64,000 nucleotides of DNA from Tilletiaria anomala UBC 951 (GCF_000711695.1 NW_013546987.1:85814-149813), one strand, 5' to 3'. Shown: positions 1 to 11,387, counted from the stretch's first letter. Notes: a model not told the origin generated them from the sequence alone. Made by a program: numbers and translations.

Positions 1-482
1 ATCGCTCAGAGACGCGACCACATGGCCGGCCATAGGTGTCCCGCAGCACCGTCCTTCTCCAAGCGTCCATCCTACCCGCACATTGCTATTCTGAACTTTT
101 GGCCGCCGGTATCCACTGCTAGGGCCTCTGTCGCACGCGCCCTCCTGCTCCTCCCCGTTCCTCGTCAAGGAGAGAGCATGAGGGTGGGAGGAGCGCAGAA
201 GAGCTCCGCTGTGCAGGTAGAGGCAGCTTGGAGAACGAGATGCCCCATAACTGTACCATCCGCAGGGCGCATGTCCAAAGTTCTCTTACTTTTTACATAG
301 TTGCTCCATACTTGGAAGAGTGAACTGCAATGAAGCGAACAAGGTCGGGCCTTGGAGCCACACATACACAGGATCGCGTTCGAGAGCGGTTGGTAGCGTC
401 TTGGTTCTCGAGACGTGGAAGCTGGGAGGTGCTCGACGGGCAATTTGTTTGAGTACAACAAGAATTGAGCCAGCGAATGCGC
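1..482. other. Downstream flank of CIA2, no gene seen
   Basis: Only short overlapping open frames (under 100 codons) on both strands, none with a recognisable domain. It probably holds the 3' UTR of CIA2 and the edge of a neighbouring locus outside the window. Confidence 0.5.
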
Positions 483-1741
483 TCATACAGTCACGCCGAG
501 CTGCCTGGCCAGCATCTCCACCTGCTCCATCGCGCCATCCTTCGCAAGGCCCAGGTCCGCCATAATGTCTGCTTCTGCGTCTCCCAAAGCGCCATCGCCG
601 GATCCAGCGGTGCGCCCACGCTTGTATGCCGTGCTGAGCGCCTGCATGACGACCTCGAGGAGGTGCTGGTTCTCCAGTGCAGCCGCGACGCGCTCCTTGT
701 CGTTCAGCTGCTTGTTGACGCTCCGCTCGCTCTGGTGCGAGCCAGGCCGGACACGAATATCAAGCTTGTAGTGAGTCGGCAGGCTGCGCATCAGACGCAC
801 GCGCAACGACAGGCCGATCAGCGTCGACATCGAGCAGTGCGGGATGGTTGGGGTGAATTCGAGCAGGATGTGCGGGAAGCCGTTGGCCTTGGTGATTGTG
901 ATGTGGTTCGGATTCACTGGGGGATTAACAGATGGGTAAAAAGTGCTGCATGTATCAGCTTGACATCGGGAAAAGCGAAACACACCCGTCAGACTGGTCT
1001 GCACTCACCGACAGCTGAAGGTACAAACGCAGGGAAAGCAACCGCAGAAGCGTGTGAGAATGGATTGGTCAGCCTTGGCAACGTGAAATGCGTCAAGCAT
1101 CCTTGACATGTGCGTCAACGCCTCTGCTCACCGAGCTGCTCCAGCGTTAAAGGATGTTCTGGATCCGATACCGAGCGGACGAGGTCTATGTTGAACATTC
1201 GCAAGTGCGACGAAGATGCACAGGCAAGGGTCAGTAAAAACAGCTCTGAATCACCTTGTGCTAGAGGAAAAAGAGACGCACCAAAGACTTCCTGCTGATC
1301 GATCTCCTCGATAGCCCGCTCATCTGATGGAAGGGATGAAATCTTCGGGGTCGTAGCAGCTGTACTTGCGCCCTCCCACTGTGGCGGTGACTCTGATCCT
1401 AACCCAGAGCCTAACCTTGACCCTGGACCTGACCCTGATGATGCTGCTGCAGGATCAACACCTCCATACGAATGAGGGGCACTGCCATTGTCTTGCTCTC
1501 TCGACGGTCCTTCTACCGCCTCGCCAGCCGCAGCGCCACCAGCGAGCAATCTGTGCCACTCTTCCTCCTCCCTGAAACCCGTCCCTGTCCCTGCACCCGA
1601 GGCAGCGATCATGCCGTCATCGCGCCACCACTCGGTATCGTCGCCGAGTGCACCGGCAGCATTGGGGCGGAGGTTGTTAGTCTTGAGTGGAGAGTGGATA
1701 ATCGGGTTAGCATTGTCTTTCGACGAGCTGCTTGGGTCCAT
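483..1741 (-). CDS. CIA2: Cytosolic iron-sulfur assembly factor CIA2 (MIP18/FAM96 family)
   Basis: Part of the CIA targeting complex (with Cia1 and Met18/MMS19) that hands Fe-S clusters to cytosolic and nuclear apoproteins. Four exons on the minus strand: 1282-1741, 1132-1185, a 6-nt exon 1009-1014 and 483-916, giving 317 aa. Joining them restores the family core: [20 protein letters not shown], then [11 protein letters not shown], then [20 protein letters not shown] with the reactive Cys of the PHCSM motif, and finally [20 protein letters not shown] near the C-terminus. The first ~140 residues are low-complexity and absent from shorter homologues. Intron 1 (96 nt) is a multiple of three and free of stops, so a naive reading runs through it and breaks EVF-DLVRS. 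Head-to-head with MAP2 (573 bp between starts). Family identity is firm; the microexon rests on alignment and splice signals. Confidence 0.92.
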
Positions 1742-2314
1742 GGTGGATGATGACGACTCTTGGGCTTAGGGAGCGGTGCCTGAACGAGAGTGTATGCGAT
1801 GCGTGCCTGTCAAGAAATGGTCAACCTTTTACAGTGTAAATTGGGTGAGAGTCGGTCCCTGACAGTCATCGGGATCGCATGTTGCTGCTCCCTCTTAGCG
1901 ACGGAGCGGAGGCAATGAAGCGACTATATAAATGTGGTCTGCGTTCAGCAACGCAGGTTGTGACGTGCTGGTCGGCAACAATCTGGAGATGGGGGCAATT
2001 GGCACAGTGGAAATTTGAGACGCCGATAGAGAAAGTCGCCGAGACCGCGTTTGTGTATGTGTATGAGACAGACGGGGGTTGGGTGTGGAGAGGAGGGGCG
2101 CTGGGTTATGGCCTTTGACTGATGGTGTGCCGTCCTTTCGATTCCTTGGCCTTTCCGCGCTTAGAATAGAGAGAAGCAACTGCCCAGTCGACTGTGCCAT
2201 CTCAGTCACGCTTTTTTCTTTTTCCCAGATGCAACTTCGACATCCGTTGCATGACGAGGTTCGCTCCAAGCAAGGGGTGCAGCTGGAGCAATATCACACA
2301 GCCTACGCAACATC
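1742..2314. promoter_or_regulatory. Shared intergenic promoter region, CIA2 / MAP2
   Basis: 573 bp between two divergent start codons. No long open frame. A short AT-rich stretch (gactatataa) lies at 1922-1931 and a pyrimidine run with a splice-acceptor look (ttttttctttttcccag) at about 2212-2228. That run could end a 5' UTR intron of MAP2. No specific operator recognised. Confidence 0.4.
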
Positions 2315-3822
2315 ATGTCTGCTACACAAGTCCATGTCGCCAATGGCGCGGCAAAGGAGCTGACCGACCTGCTCGCCACGTCCAAGATCTCTCCCTCCGA
2401 GTCCAGGGAGGCAGCTCCTGCGCCGACGAATGGCCAAGTCAATCGCAACGGTCACGATCACACCAACGGAGACGCTGCCGCGGATGATGACGACGACGAT
2501 GATGAGGGAGAAGCTGATGTGGCTGCAGCGAGCACTGGGGCCAAAAAGAAGAAGAAGAACAAGTCCGGCGCAGCAAAGAAAAAGGCAAAAGCTGCTGCTG
2601 CTGCACGAGCATCGGCAGCGCAGAACCAGTCTGAACCGCCGCGTATCGGCCTGACAACGCTCTTCCCCAACGGGCAATACCCGGTCGGAGAGATCCAGCA
2701 ATACGACACATCCAAGTTCCTCGATGAGAACCGCGCACGCACCACTGCCGAGGAACTCAGGGAGAGGGAGAGGATCCAGCAGGAGGAGGAGGGCTGCGAT
2801 TACAATCTCATTCGGCGCGCAGCAGAGACGCACAGACAGGTCAGGGCGTATGCAAGGAAGGCAATCCAGCCGGGCATGAGCATGACGGATATTGCGAATC
2901 TCATCGAGGACGGAACACGTGCAGTCGTCGAAGCGAACGGTTTCGACAGCGGCATCGGTTTCCCGACTGGCCTATCGCTCAACGAGTGCGCGGCGCACTT
3001 CACTCCCAATGCCGGCGACAAGAGGAGTAAGTGCTTAAACTGCGACTGTACATATGTGTTTTGCATTATACTGATTCACTGGAATTGTGTGTTGCAGTCC
3101 TGCAAAAGAGCGATGTGCTCAAGGTTGACATTGGTGTACACGTTGCAGGCAGGATTTGCGACTCTGCCTTTACGCTGACATGGGAAGACACGCACAACCC
3201 ATTGCTCGAAATCGTTCGCGAGGCGACCAACACAGGTGTGCGGGAATCGGGTATCGACGCGCGGCTGGGTGAAATCGGCGCAGCGATCCAAGAAGTGATG
3301 GAGTCGGGCTCCTACGAGGTCAACGGGGAGATGCTGAATGTTAAGTGCGTCAGGAACCTGCAAGGGCACAACATCGAACGCTACTCAATTCACGGCGGGA
3401 AAAGCGTGCCGATCGTTGCTCAGCCGGACCTCAAGACACGCATGGAGGAAGGCGAGTACTTTGCCATCGAAACGTTCGGCACGACCGGCAGAGGCTACGT
3501 GCAAGACCAGGGAGACTGCAGTCACTACGCCAAGCGCAAAAACGCACCTGGCAGCGCTGCGAGCCTTCGCGTGCAAAGTGCTCGCACGCTGCTGTACACG
3601 ATCAACAAGAACTTTGGGACGCTGCCGTTCTGCAGACGCTACCTCGACAGGCTCGGGGAGAAGGCTTATCTACTCGGACTGAAGCACCTCGTCGACCAGG
3701 GAATTGTGCAGGACTATCCGCCGCTGTGCGACGTGCCTGGCTCGATGACGGCGCAGTTCGAGCACACCATTCTCCTCCGCCCGACCTGCAAGGAGGTTGT
3801 CTCCCGAGGTGACGACTATTGA
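2315..3822 (+). CDS. MAP2: Methionine aminopeptidase 2
   Basis: Removes the initiator Met from nascent chains in the cytosol using two divalent metals. Exons 2315-3026 and 3098-3822 (71-nt intron with GTAAGT donor and TTGCAG acceptor) give 478 aa. The N-terminus carries the acidic and polylysine blocks typical of eukaryotic type 2 enzymes (a run of Asp around residues 57-63, then KKKKK). The catalytic domain follows: [14 protein letters not shown], metal ligands in [17 protein letters not shown], the His motif in [27 protein letters not shown], and the C-terminal [20 protein letters not shown] ending in GDDY. Length and ending match the family closely. The splice joins GDKR to [13 protein letters not shown]. 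Nothing suggests a defect. Confidence 0.96.
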
Positions 3823-4139
3823 TCTATCCACCGGGTGTGCACCTACTCCAACGGTGAGACCCACTGTCCGTTCATCCTTGCTCCAGGGCCGCAATTCGTT
3901 GAGCCTGCACTCATTGACAAAAACTTCAGGTTAGCTCCCGCTATCCTCTTGTATTCTAGCTAGCACGCGTTCTGACCCGCACGCAATTTCTCATCTGCGT
4001 TCCTCATTTGCCATTCTTAGGACACCAGAGCCATGCATGTATCGTTCAGGCAGCTGCTTTGGGAAAAAGTCGAGCAGGTAGAGTCCATGCGGCTATGACA
4101 ATGCTACACCTCGTGCAGGCAAATCTAGTCATGAGCCAG
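3823..4139. other. Convergent 3' flank, MAP2 / PL14 lyase
   Basis: 317 bp between two stop codons facing each other; expected to hold both 3' UTRs. No gene seen. Confidence 0.5.
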
Positions 4140-6329
4140 CTATACTAGTACGGCTGTAGATGCAAGTACTGTCGTGCAGATCAGCAGGCTGAGCGCAGCA
4201 GGACGGGAGAGGCTGGAGGCTGCATTGAAGTGCTGCCCTGATTGCTGCGAAAAGCTCTGACCTGCAAAGATCTGGAGAGGCAGGTGCGCGAGCTGCGTTC
4301 AGCCTTTCTATCCCCGGCACTTCCTTACACCTATACCCAGGCAAACTCACTGAAAAGTCCTTGAAGTACGAGTAGGTGTCTGCTGTGGCTGCATAGTCTG
4401 GCGTGGACCCTCCAAAGAAAGTGGAGAAGAAGATTTTATCGACCCATTTCTGACTTCCTTGGTCCCATAGGTCCCGCCTCTCCAGTCCTCGCCTGCTGCG
4501 GCTGTTGCCGCTTCCACCACCTTGGCCCGTTCGCTGCGTCGCGGTCGTCCCGCTGCGGAAGACCAGGCCGGTCTTCTCCACCGCTGGTGTCGGATTGCCA
4601 TTGTAGTACATCTGCAGCACACCGTTCGCGGTGTGTGGGCTGTTGACTTGGACGTACAAGGCGATCTGGTTCCATTGACCACGCGTCAGCGAAAAAGAGC
4701 CGCGGCCGATTGACGTGCCGTAGTCGCTGTTGCAGATGATCGACCCAGGTGATACGGGCTGCGTTGACGTTTGGGCGTTCGCACAAAGATCGTAGCCACC
4801 AGATATTTTGGTCGGGATGTAGGCGTAGACTGTGAGTGACAGTAAAATCAGGGGTAGTTAGCAATGAGTTTGAGCATTGAAATACTAGCTCGAAAAGACG
4901 TACTCTCGCCTACGCCACCCGTCCTCCACATCACCCTGACACTCCAGCAGCTAGCTCCAGCCTCCCCTTGAGCACCACCACTGCACCCGTCTGTGTTGGC
5001 ATCGATGCTGCCATCCGCCTGCTGCGACCCTACGCTCGAATAGATCCCCGGAAGCTTCCCAGCTTGCACAAAGTCAAAGCCGGGCGGAAAGTAGACAGAG
5101 TAAGACACCAGCAGCTGTGGGCGCGACGGGTCGGTGTGAGCTACATCGCCCGACGCCGTCGCATAAGGTGTTCCATTTGTCGCGCCGGGGCTGCCCAGTA
5201 CCTCCAAATTGGTGCTGAGGAAAGGTTGCGAGTAGAAAGATGCGCCACCGATGGGAGAGCTCTTCAGCGAATATGAGCCTTTCGAATAAAATATGCGTAA
5301 CGCCGCGTCAGACGTTGATGATGCTGGGTCGGCAGCGAAATCAATGTCGCCGCTGCCACTGGCTATTTGTGCACGGTACAAGTTCACGTGCGAATTGAGC
5401 CATATCTTGGCGTCCATGTTCGAAAAGTTATCACTTCTGTTCGTGGTGTCCGTAGCATTGATGGGTGTGTTCGGTACGTTCTCATCCAGAACCTTGTCCG
5501 TGTCGTTTCGCTCTTTGCTATGCCGTGGCTCGAAAGCGCTGGATGCAGTCAACAGGTCTTTTCGCGGGAAGAGCAAACCGTGAACATTGAAGACATGTAC
5601 ATCATCGCGCTGCTGTAGCGATGGCGCGGGTTCGACATTCGCAGGCAGCATCATAGCACTGTCGGATTGCTGATCGACCTCTGCGCCAGGCTCCGATTCT
5701 GTGTTTTGTCCTGTCAGCAAACCCACTCCGACCGTTGTCATCCCGGCAGGGGCGATGACTGCCGAAGTCGATACTCCGCCGGCTACGGCTGAGCCGACGA
5801 TGTTGCTGCTGCTGGATTCTGCTGACGTGGCTGCGTTCACGGTTGGAAATGTCCAAGCCCACCCCGTTGCATCGAGCCCCAGGCTCTGCACCACGGTCGC
5901 CAATGACGATCCAAGCGCCGAAGCTGCTGCGATGCCGGTCCCGGTGAAGCCAGTCGTCGATGCTATTGAGCTATCTCGCGGGAGGATGCTTCTGTCCTGC
6001 TCGCTGAGCGAATGAGATTGGCTTTCGAGATCACGAGCGGAGAGGCTGAGGGCCTTCCGTTGGTCCACCACCGAGGACCCTTCGACTGCGTGCTGAGCGA
6101 CGCGCACACCTGCTACTGATTCGACTGCCGCAGCTCCAGCTTTAGATGGTACAACATTGAAGTTTACCCCTGGCCTCTTGGGCTGCGACGATAGCAGCCT
6201 GTTGCTCCTGGCAGCAGCGGCAGCAGGAATCCCAATGCTAGCTAGCGTTGATAGCAAGATGATCGCGGAGGCTGCACTTCGCTTAGACCGCCGTCTATCC
6301 CGCCGAGGGCCATTCGACGTCGCCATCAT
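4140..6329 (-). CDS. GPI-anchored polysaccharide lyase family 14-like protein
   Basis: Exons 4904-6329, 4351-4829 and 4140-4256 give 673 aa. The start at 6329 (tandem ATG) puts a hydrophobic secretion signal (SAASAIILLSTLASIGIPAA) near the N-terminus; a longer frame upstream lacks an ATG. A ~320-residue Ser/Ala-rich spacer precedes a beta-jelly-roll lyase domain: AKIWLNSHVNLYRAQIASGS, LPGIYSSVG, CWSVRVMWRTGGVGE-IYAYIP, and FFGGSTPDYAATADTYSYF, which is typical of PL14 (alginate/glucuronan lyases). The last exon of 39 codons encodes a small-residue site followed by a hydrophobic tail (ALSLLICTTVLASTAVLV), read as a GPI-attachment signal. PL14 fold confidence is good; the substrate (glucuronan or another uronate polymer) is unknown. 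Likely acts at the wall or outside the cell. Confidence 0.82.
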
Positions 6330-7425
6330 GGAGGTATAATTGCGAAGCAAACCGCCCAGTACAATCGGAGACGATGAAGGTGACGTTATATGGCGGCGTT
6401 GACGATAGGACGATCCTGCAGTGTTTCGTCGGGCAGTAACGCGAAAGGGCCTCTTTGAGAAAGATGAGTGTGAGGTGCTTACTTGCGTCAAGTGGTGGAA
6501 AGGGATGAGATGGACAAGATAATCTTAATAGAGCAACACGAGAATAGATTCGTGGCAATGTCCAGAGCAAGTCTACGCAGCCACTACCTCGGAACGAACC
6601 CCATCCCTCACAGGACCGCGGCAAGTTCGGGCAAATCTTGGCGAGCGCCAAACTATACGCTGGACTCTCCTCCCGAGCAGAGCATTCCCCGCATTCGAAA
6701 AATTACTTATCCCTACGGGAAGCAGTGCAATCGGCAACGAACATCAAAGAGGGGCCGCCGGCATGGAGACCCATCGGAATAGAATGAAGATTCTGCTCGC
6801 CGCCTTGAGATGAGCCAGCCATGGCATCTCACGTGCGCGGTGTGCAAGAGTCCACAGTGGAGTCCTAGAATCCACGGCAACAATCCTGCCAGAAATCTCG
6901 ATATGTAGATCTTGATGTGCAGGTGCGTGCCTCGGGCCACCGAACGATAGAATGGAGATCAACAAAGGCGGATGTGTCAAGCTCCAGTGCGTCTCCGGAT
7001 CTCGTTCTCGGAGGAAGAGAGTTGGCGACCTCAACGGTCGCGGAGTGCGACGAGCGAGGGCTCGCCAGGGAAAGGGAGAAAATTATCACGTGACAACAAT
7101 TTATATCTGGGGGCGCGGCGCGTCGTGTTGTTCTTTTCCAACACACCAGATGTATGTATTATATGTAGCTAGAAGGGAGAAAGCTCAATTCGACAATTGA
7201 AACCGAATAAAGAATTGCATAGTGCAGCCTTTCATTGTGTCGTCCTTGCTGTCTCTCCTTCCGTCATTCCTCGCAAGGAACCCAGCTTGCATCTGCTTCG
7301 AATAGCGCCATCCAAGTAGCGGAAGTTCTCACAGAAGTCATTCCCGCCGTTGATGCCTAGCTTTCCCCTTTGAGGCTCACGGGAACACGGTCCAGTACAA
7401 CACGCTTCGCCAACTCAAAGCCACC
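6330..7425. promoter_or_regulatory. Divergent intergenic region, PL14 lyase / TPX2-like
   Basis: About 1.1 kb without a credible gene. It contains a palindromic E-box TCACGTGA at 7086-7093 and an AT-rich stretch just after it, about 330 bp upstream of the TPX2-like start. bHLH factors bind such boxes in fungi; which gene this serves is unknown. Confidence 0.4.
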
Positions 7426-9695
7426 ATGGCGTCATGTATCAGCCCATCGAACGACCGAAGACTCAGGAGTAGAAGCACGAAGGCATGGTTGCTCGAATCC
7501 CCAAAGCCCGACCTCGGCTTTGCACTTGACAATGCCTTGTCCAGTGCAAGGGTGAGAGGCAGACGAACGACTCGCGCACCCTTTGAGTTCACGACGGAGG
7601 ACAGCTTGTTGATCGACACATCACTGGGACTTTCCAAAGCCCATGGCAAGAACGCTGCGAAGGAGAAAAGCAAGGCAAAACCCTCGATCATGACGTCGTT
7701 ACCGCTCAAGGAGGTAGCTGTCAACCAGTCTGATCCTGCCTTGGATGAGATGACAGAACAGGAGCTCGAAAGACTAGCTTGGCAGGAGATGTCACGGGAG
7801 GAAAAGAGGTCAAAAGTATCTAAACCTCATCCCCCGGAACCAATGATGTGTGAGTTCAAAAAGGTAAAGATATCGTGGATCTGCCGAACTGACCAGTCTG
7901 CCCCTACTTTCTACGAGCAGCTGCACCGCCAAAATCTCCGTCCAAGATCCCGCGCTTGAACCAGAGTGTTGCAGGATCAGCGAAGGAGCCCACGGTTCAC
8001 CCTATGGACGGCTCCTCTGCTCCTTTCATTAGCATCGGCTCTTCCATCGCTGCGGCAGCGGAGAGCAGGGAGGCGAGGAGGCGAAGGCTTGGCTTGGCTC
8101 CGCTCCTTCCAATACATGCTGCAGCCGCAGATCCGGGACTGCAGCCTATAGAGAGCAAAGAGATCATAGGTTCGTCTATTCAAAGAGCAGAGATGAGTAG
8201 CAAAAACCGGAAATCTAGCCATCAACCTAACGATGGTGCAGGTCGAGCACAAAGCGGAAGTGGAGAGAAGCAACGTAGGGCAGCGGACAAACACCAACTT
8301 GTGCCAGATCTAGACGAGTCGCATCCAGAAAAAGTGTCAGAATCGGACCTTCGACCCAGTGCCAGCGCAGAAGGACTGCATCTCACCGCTGCTCAAGAGC
8401 CAATTTCCATGTCTCCCATTTTAACAGCACATTTTTCATTACCCCGGTCGGTCTCGCCCCATCGCAAAGGTCGGCGTAATCCTTCTCCAAAGCGGGAGAC
8501 GTACGAGGAATTGCAGTCATCGAAAGCAATTTCACCTCCTCGGAAGAAGGTGACTCATTCAAATCTGCAAGAGCAGGCACTGGAGCAGATGGCCGTCAGT
8601 GCGCCGCGCCGGAGCGCTCGTATCTCTAGCGCCCACGTACCGTCTTCGCCGGGTAAGGCTCAAAGGGGAACCAAAGCCCGGATAGCACCGGTATCGCCGG
8701 TACCGATCGAAGGCATTTCGTTTCCCAATGAATTTACGTTTGCTTCTGCGCCTAAGCGTGTCCAGCAGGTTGCACACATTGAAGCAGCCAAGGTTACGCC
8801 CGCAACCACGGCTAAGGAGGACACAGTGAGCAATGCTGTCTCTTCTACTCGCACTAAAAGCAAGCTACGTCGGAAGTCGTTAGAGGCCAAGGTGGTAAAT
8901 GACAAGCGCAAGGCGATCAAGATGGCCTCTGCTATCGGCAAAGGTCTTGCGGCTGGCCCAACATGCCAAGCACCGGATGCTGCACCAGCTGGCTTCCGTC
9001 TCAGCTCCACCGGTCACCTCGTTCCCGCTGTGGCTCCACGGACATTCTCGTTCGACGCGGGTAGCTCTTTAATATCAGCCACCGCAGGCTCATCCACAAC
9101 GATTGTAACAACGAATGGCATGACGGCGCGCCAACGCGCGATGCTTGATGCACAGCGCGCCAAGGACGCCAGCGCGGCAACAAAAGAGGCAGAACTGCAG
9201 AGGCGCTCGCGGTACAAGGCCAATGATGTGCCTTTGTGGATCCGAAAGCGAAAAGAGCAGCTGCAGGCCGAGGGGGAGGCGCGACTGCAACGTGAAATCG
9301 AGAGTGTGCGGCGCGCAGAACTGGGCGAGGGCAAGAAATCTGGGCCTGGGAAGCAACACGATCGTCATCGGCAGCAAGCAGCGCGCAAGGCGAGTCTTGA
9401 GGACGCTAAGCCTTTTGTCTCGAGCATCGATGCGCGCCTCGCAGAAAGGGCGGAGTGGGAGCGGAAGCGCAAGGCGAACGAGGACGCACTTGAGGCTGCT
9501 CGCCAAGTTGCACGCGCTGAGAAACTCAAGAGGGAGGAGGAAGAGTACCAGGAAGCGCGGAGGAGGGCGGTGCCAAAGGCGAATCCAGTGCCGGAGTGGC
9601 TGTACGGTGGGAGAGTCCCCACGGAAGGAGTTGGGACGGCATCCGCTGCAGGGAAAGGCAAAGTGGCTGCCAAGCGGGAATCACATCGCTCATAG
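7426..9695 (+). CDS. TPX2-domain microtubule-associated protein
   Basis: Exons 7426-7849 and 7921-9695 (71-nt intron) give 732 aa. The start lies in a strong context (CCACCATGGC). Most of the protein is basic and disordered. The C-terminal part (about residues 630-705) matches the TPX2 signature: FVSSIDARLAERAEWERKRK, a charged coiled coil, then RRRAVPKANPVPEWL, close to the family ending VPKANPIPE. An upstream stretch, SRYKANDVPLWIRKRKEQL, is also charged and helical. TPX2 proteins bind microtubules and importin, activate Aurora A and promote spindle assembly in animals and plants. That function is inferred here from the C-terminal domain only; the Aurora-binding N-terminus is not recognisable. 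Confidence 0.75.
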
Positions 9696-9800
9696 CTTGT
9701 CGGCGGCAAATTGGGAGTCATGTTGTACACATCTATGCTTTGAATAAGTGCTGGTATGGACTAATGTACATTGCGTGTGTAGAGTGTTTGCTAAAGCATA

Positions 9801-10835
9801 CTAGGGAACCGACATTAATGAATGACGAGTTTGAGAGCGGAGAACGAAGAAGGCGGATGCGACAGCTGCGCCTGCTGTTGCGCCCAGGACACCACTGAGC
9901 CAAGGCGAGATGGCGCCGACGACAGGGCAGGTGCCGAAGAGGGATTTGTTGATCTGCTTGGCTGTTGGCAGTGCGATGAACGGGATAATCTTCCACTTTA
10001 TCCCTCTGACCTGTCGGTACGTCGGAACGGTTCCCTTCTTCCAGCCTTTGAGGATCTCCTCCATGTCATCGTCCGTCATGTCCGACAGCTGGTCTAGGGA
10101 CCACTTCTCGCAGACGTCGATCATCCAGCGCATCCGCTTGGGGCCTTGTTTTTGCTCTGGCGCCACCTCACGCAGCTTGGCGCGCAGCTTGCCCACCCTC
10201 TCGATCGCGTTGTCGATATTCTCGGGTAAAGCGCGCTCGATGACGCGCCTCGTCTGGCTGGCGATCTTGGGACCCTTGCCACCGGTCGAGACCATGACCT
10301 GCAGCGGTCCGCGGCGGATGAGCGAACCAAAGTAAAAGTCGCACTCAGGTGGCACGTCAGCGACGTTCACTGGGATCTTGCGCGCACGCGCCATGTGGCA
10401 GATCGAACGCGAGAGCTCGGCGTCGTCGATCGCCGTCAGCACCATGTCGAACCGTCGCCCATCTTCCGGTGCGTCCAGTTCCGATGCGCCACCAAAGAGG
10501 CGATCGTGGTAGACATCTACTACGTTCTCCGTGTAGATGCGGTGCTTCATTTCGCCGCACAACCCGGACGAGGGGCAGATGACGGTCAGGTGTGCGTCTG
10601 CATCTTTGACGTTGACCAGACGACCTGTTCGCACAGAGTAGTCGAAGGCGTCAGCTTGGCTGGAGGTGGTCCGGCGCATCTGCTAGGTCCTCATTGCACA
10701 ATTCAATCAAGCCTCTGTCCACTCACCGGCAGCTACAGGGCCGCCTCCGACGAGAAGGACCTTCTTCCCCTTGAGCTGCCACGAAAGGATCAGGCCGGCG
10801 CCAGGAACGATCTCGTGATACTCCTTTGCCGCCAT
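9801..10835 (-). CDS. MET8: Sirohaem synthase MET8 (precorrin-2 dehydrogenase / ferrochelatase)
   Basis: Last two steps of sirohaem synthesis, needed by sulfite reductase and therefore for Cys and Met. Exons 10727-10835 and 9801-10624 (102-nt intron) give 310 aa. The splice fuses KKVLLVGGGPVAA to GRLVNVKDADAHLTVI, rebuilding the NAD-binding Rossmann motif GGGxVA. Further family blocks: IPVNVADVPPECDFYFGSL (holding the Asp region needed for both activities in the yeast enzyme) and LQVMVSTGGKGPKIA. Unusual for the family, the C-terminus ends in a ~28-residue hydrophobic stretch (VVGAISPWLSGVLGATAGAA plus AVASAFFVL) and a basic tail, suggesting a tail anchor. Divergent from CRS1. Confidence 0.93.
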
Positions 10836-11387
10836 TCCGACGGCTTTCGGTCGACGAGCGTATTCTATCTCCGCACCGTTTCACTGCCAATGTCCATGAC
10901 ACATGGGGCATGAGGGACGCGTGCGCATGGACAAGAATTCCTGAAGTGAACTGTATCCTGCTGTGTCGCATCTGTCAGTGCAGGGTTGTCCTGCCGTTAT
11001 CAAGAAGTTGAAGCTCTCAATCTGCTCTCGGCCGAGATCAACATTGGGTTGTGGACAGCCCAGCGAAAATGTGCAGACTCTGTAGCCTTTCCCCTCTCAT
11101 ACCGTCTCCCCTCACAGCCTCACGCTGAAGCCCTAGGAAGCACTCCGGACTTCCATAACCCGCCCGCCTGCAGGTTGAACATGTGCTTGTGTTGGAACTT
11201 GGGAAGGGGCTTTTGACCGAGGCGAATGACTCAACCACTAGCTATTCTTAATAGCCGGTAACTACGAGTCAGTGCTGTGAGTATCGTTCTTCTTACCATT
11301 CGCTTAAAGGTCTATTTTCTCTGAAGCCCACCAGGAGCGCCTTGCTTCTTGGTCGACGGAAACGCCAAGAGAGAGAGAGAGAGCTTC
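10836..11387. promoter_or_regulatory. Divergent promoter region, MET8 / CRS1, with Gcn4/CPC1-type site
   Basis: 552 bp between the two starts. A perfect TGACTCA lies at 11227-11233, about 155 bp upstream of the first CRS1 ATG; this is the site bound by Gcn4/CPC1 bZIP factors in cross-pathway amino-acid control. A (GA)n tract at 11369-11382 sits just before the first CRS1 ATG. Site identity is exact by sequence; its use is inferred. Confidence 0.5.

Noticed and set aside
4848-6491. PL14 lyase starting at 6491
   Set aside because: No ATG there; the ATG at 6329 places the secretion signal near the N-terminus.
9145-9747. 200-codon frame inside the TPX2-like gene
   Set aside because: Alternative frame of a Lys/Arg/Glu-rich coding region; no start context or domain.
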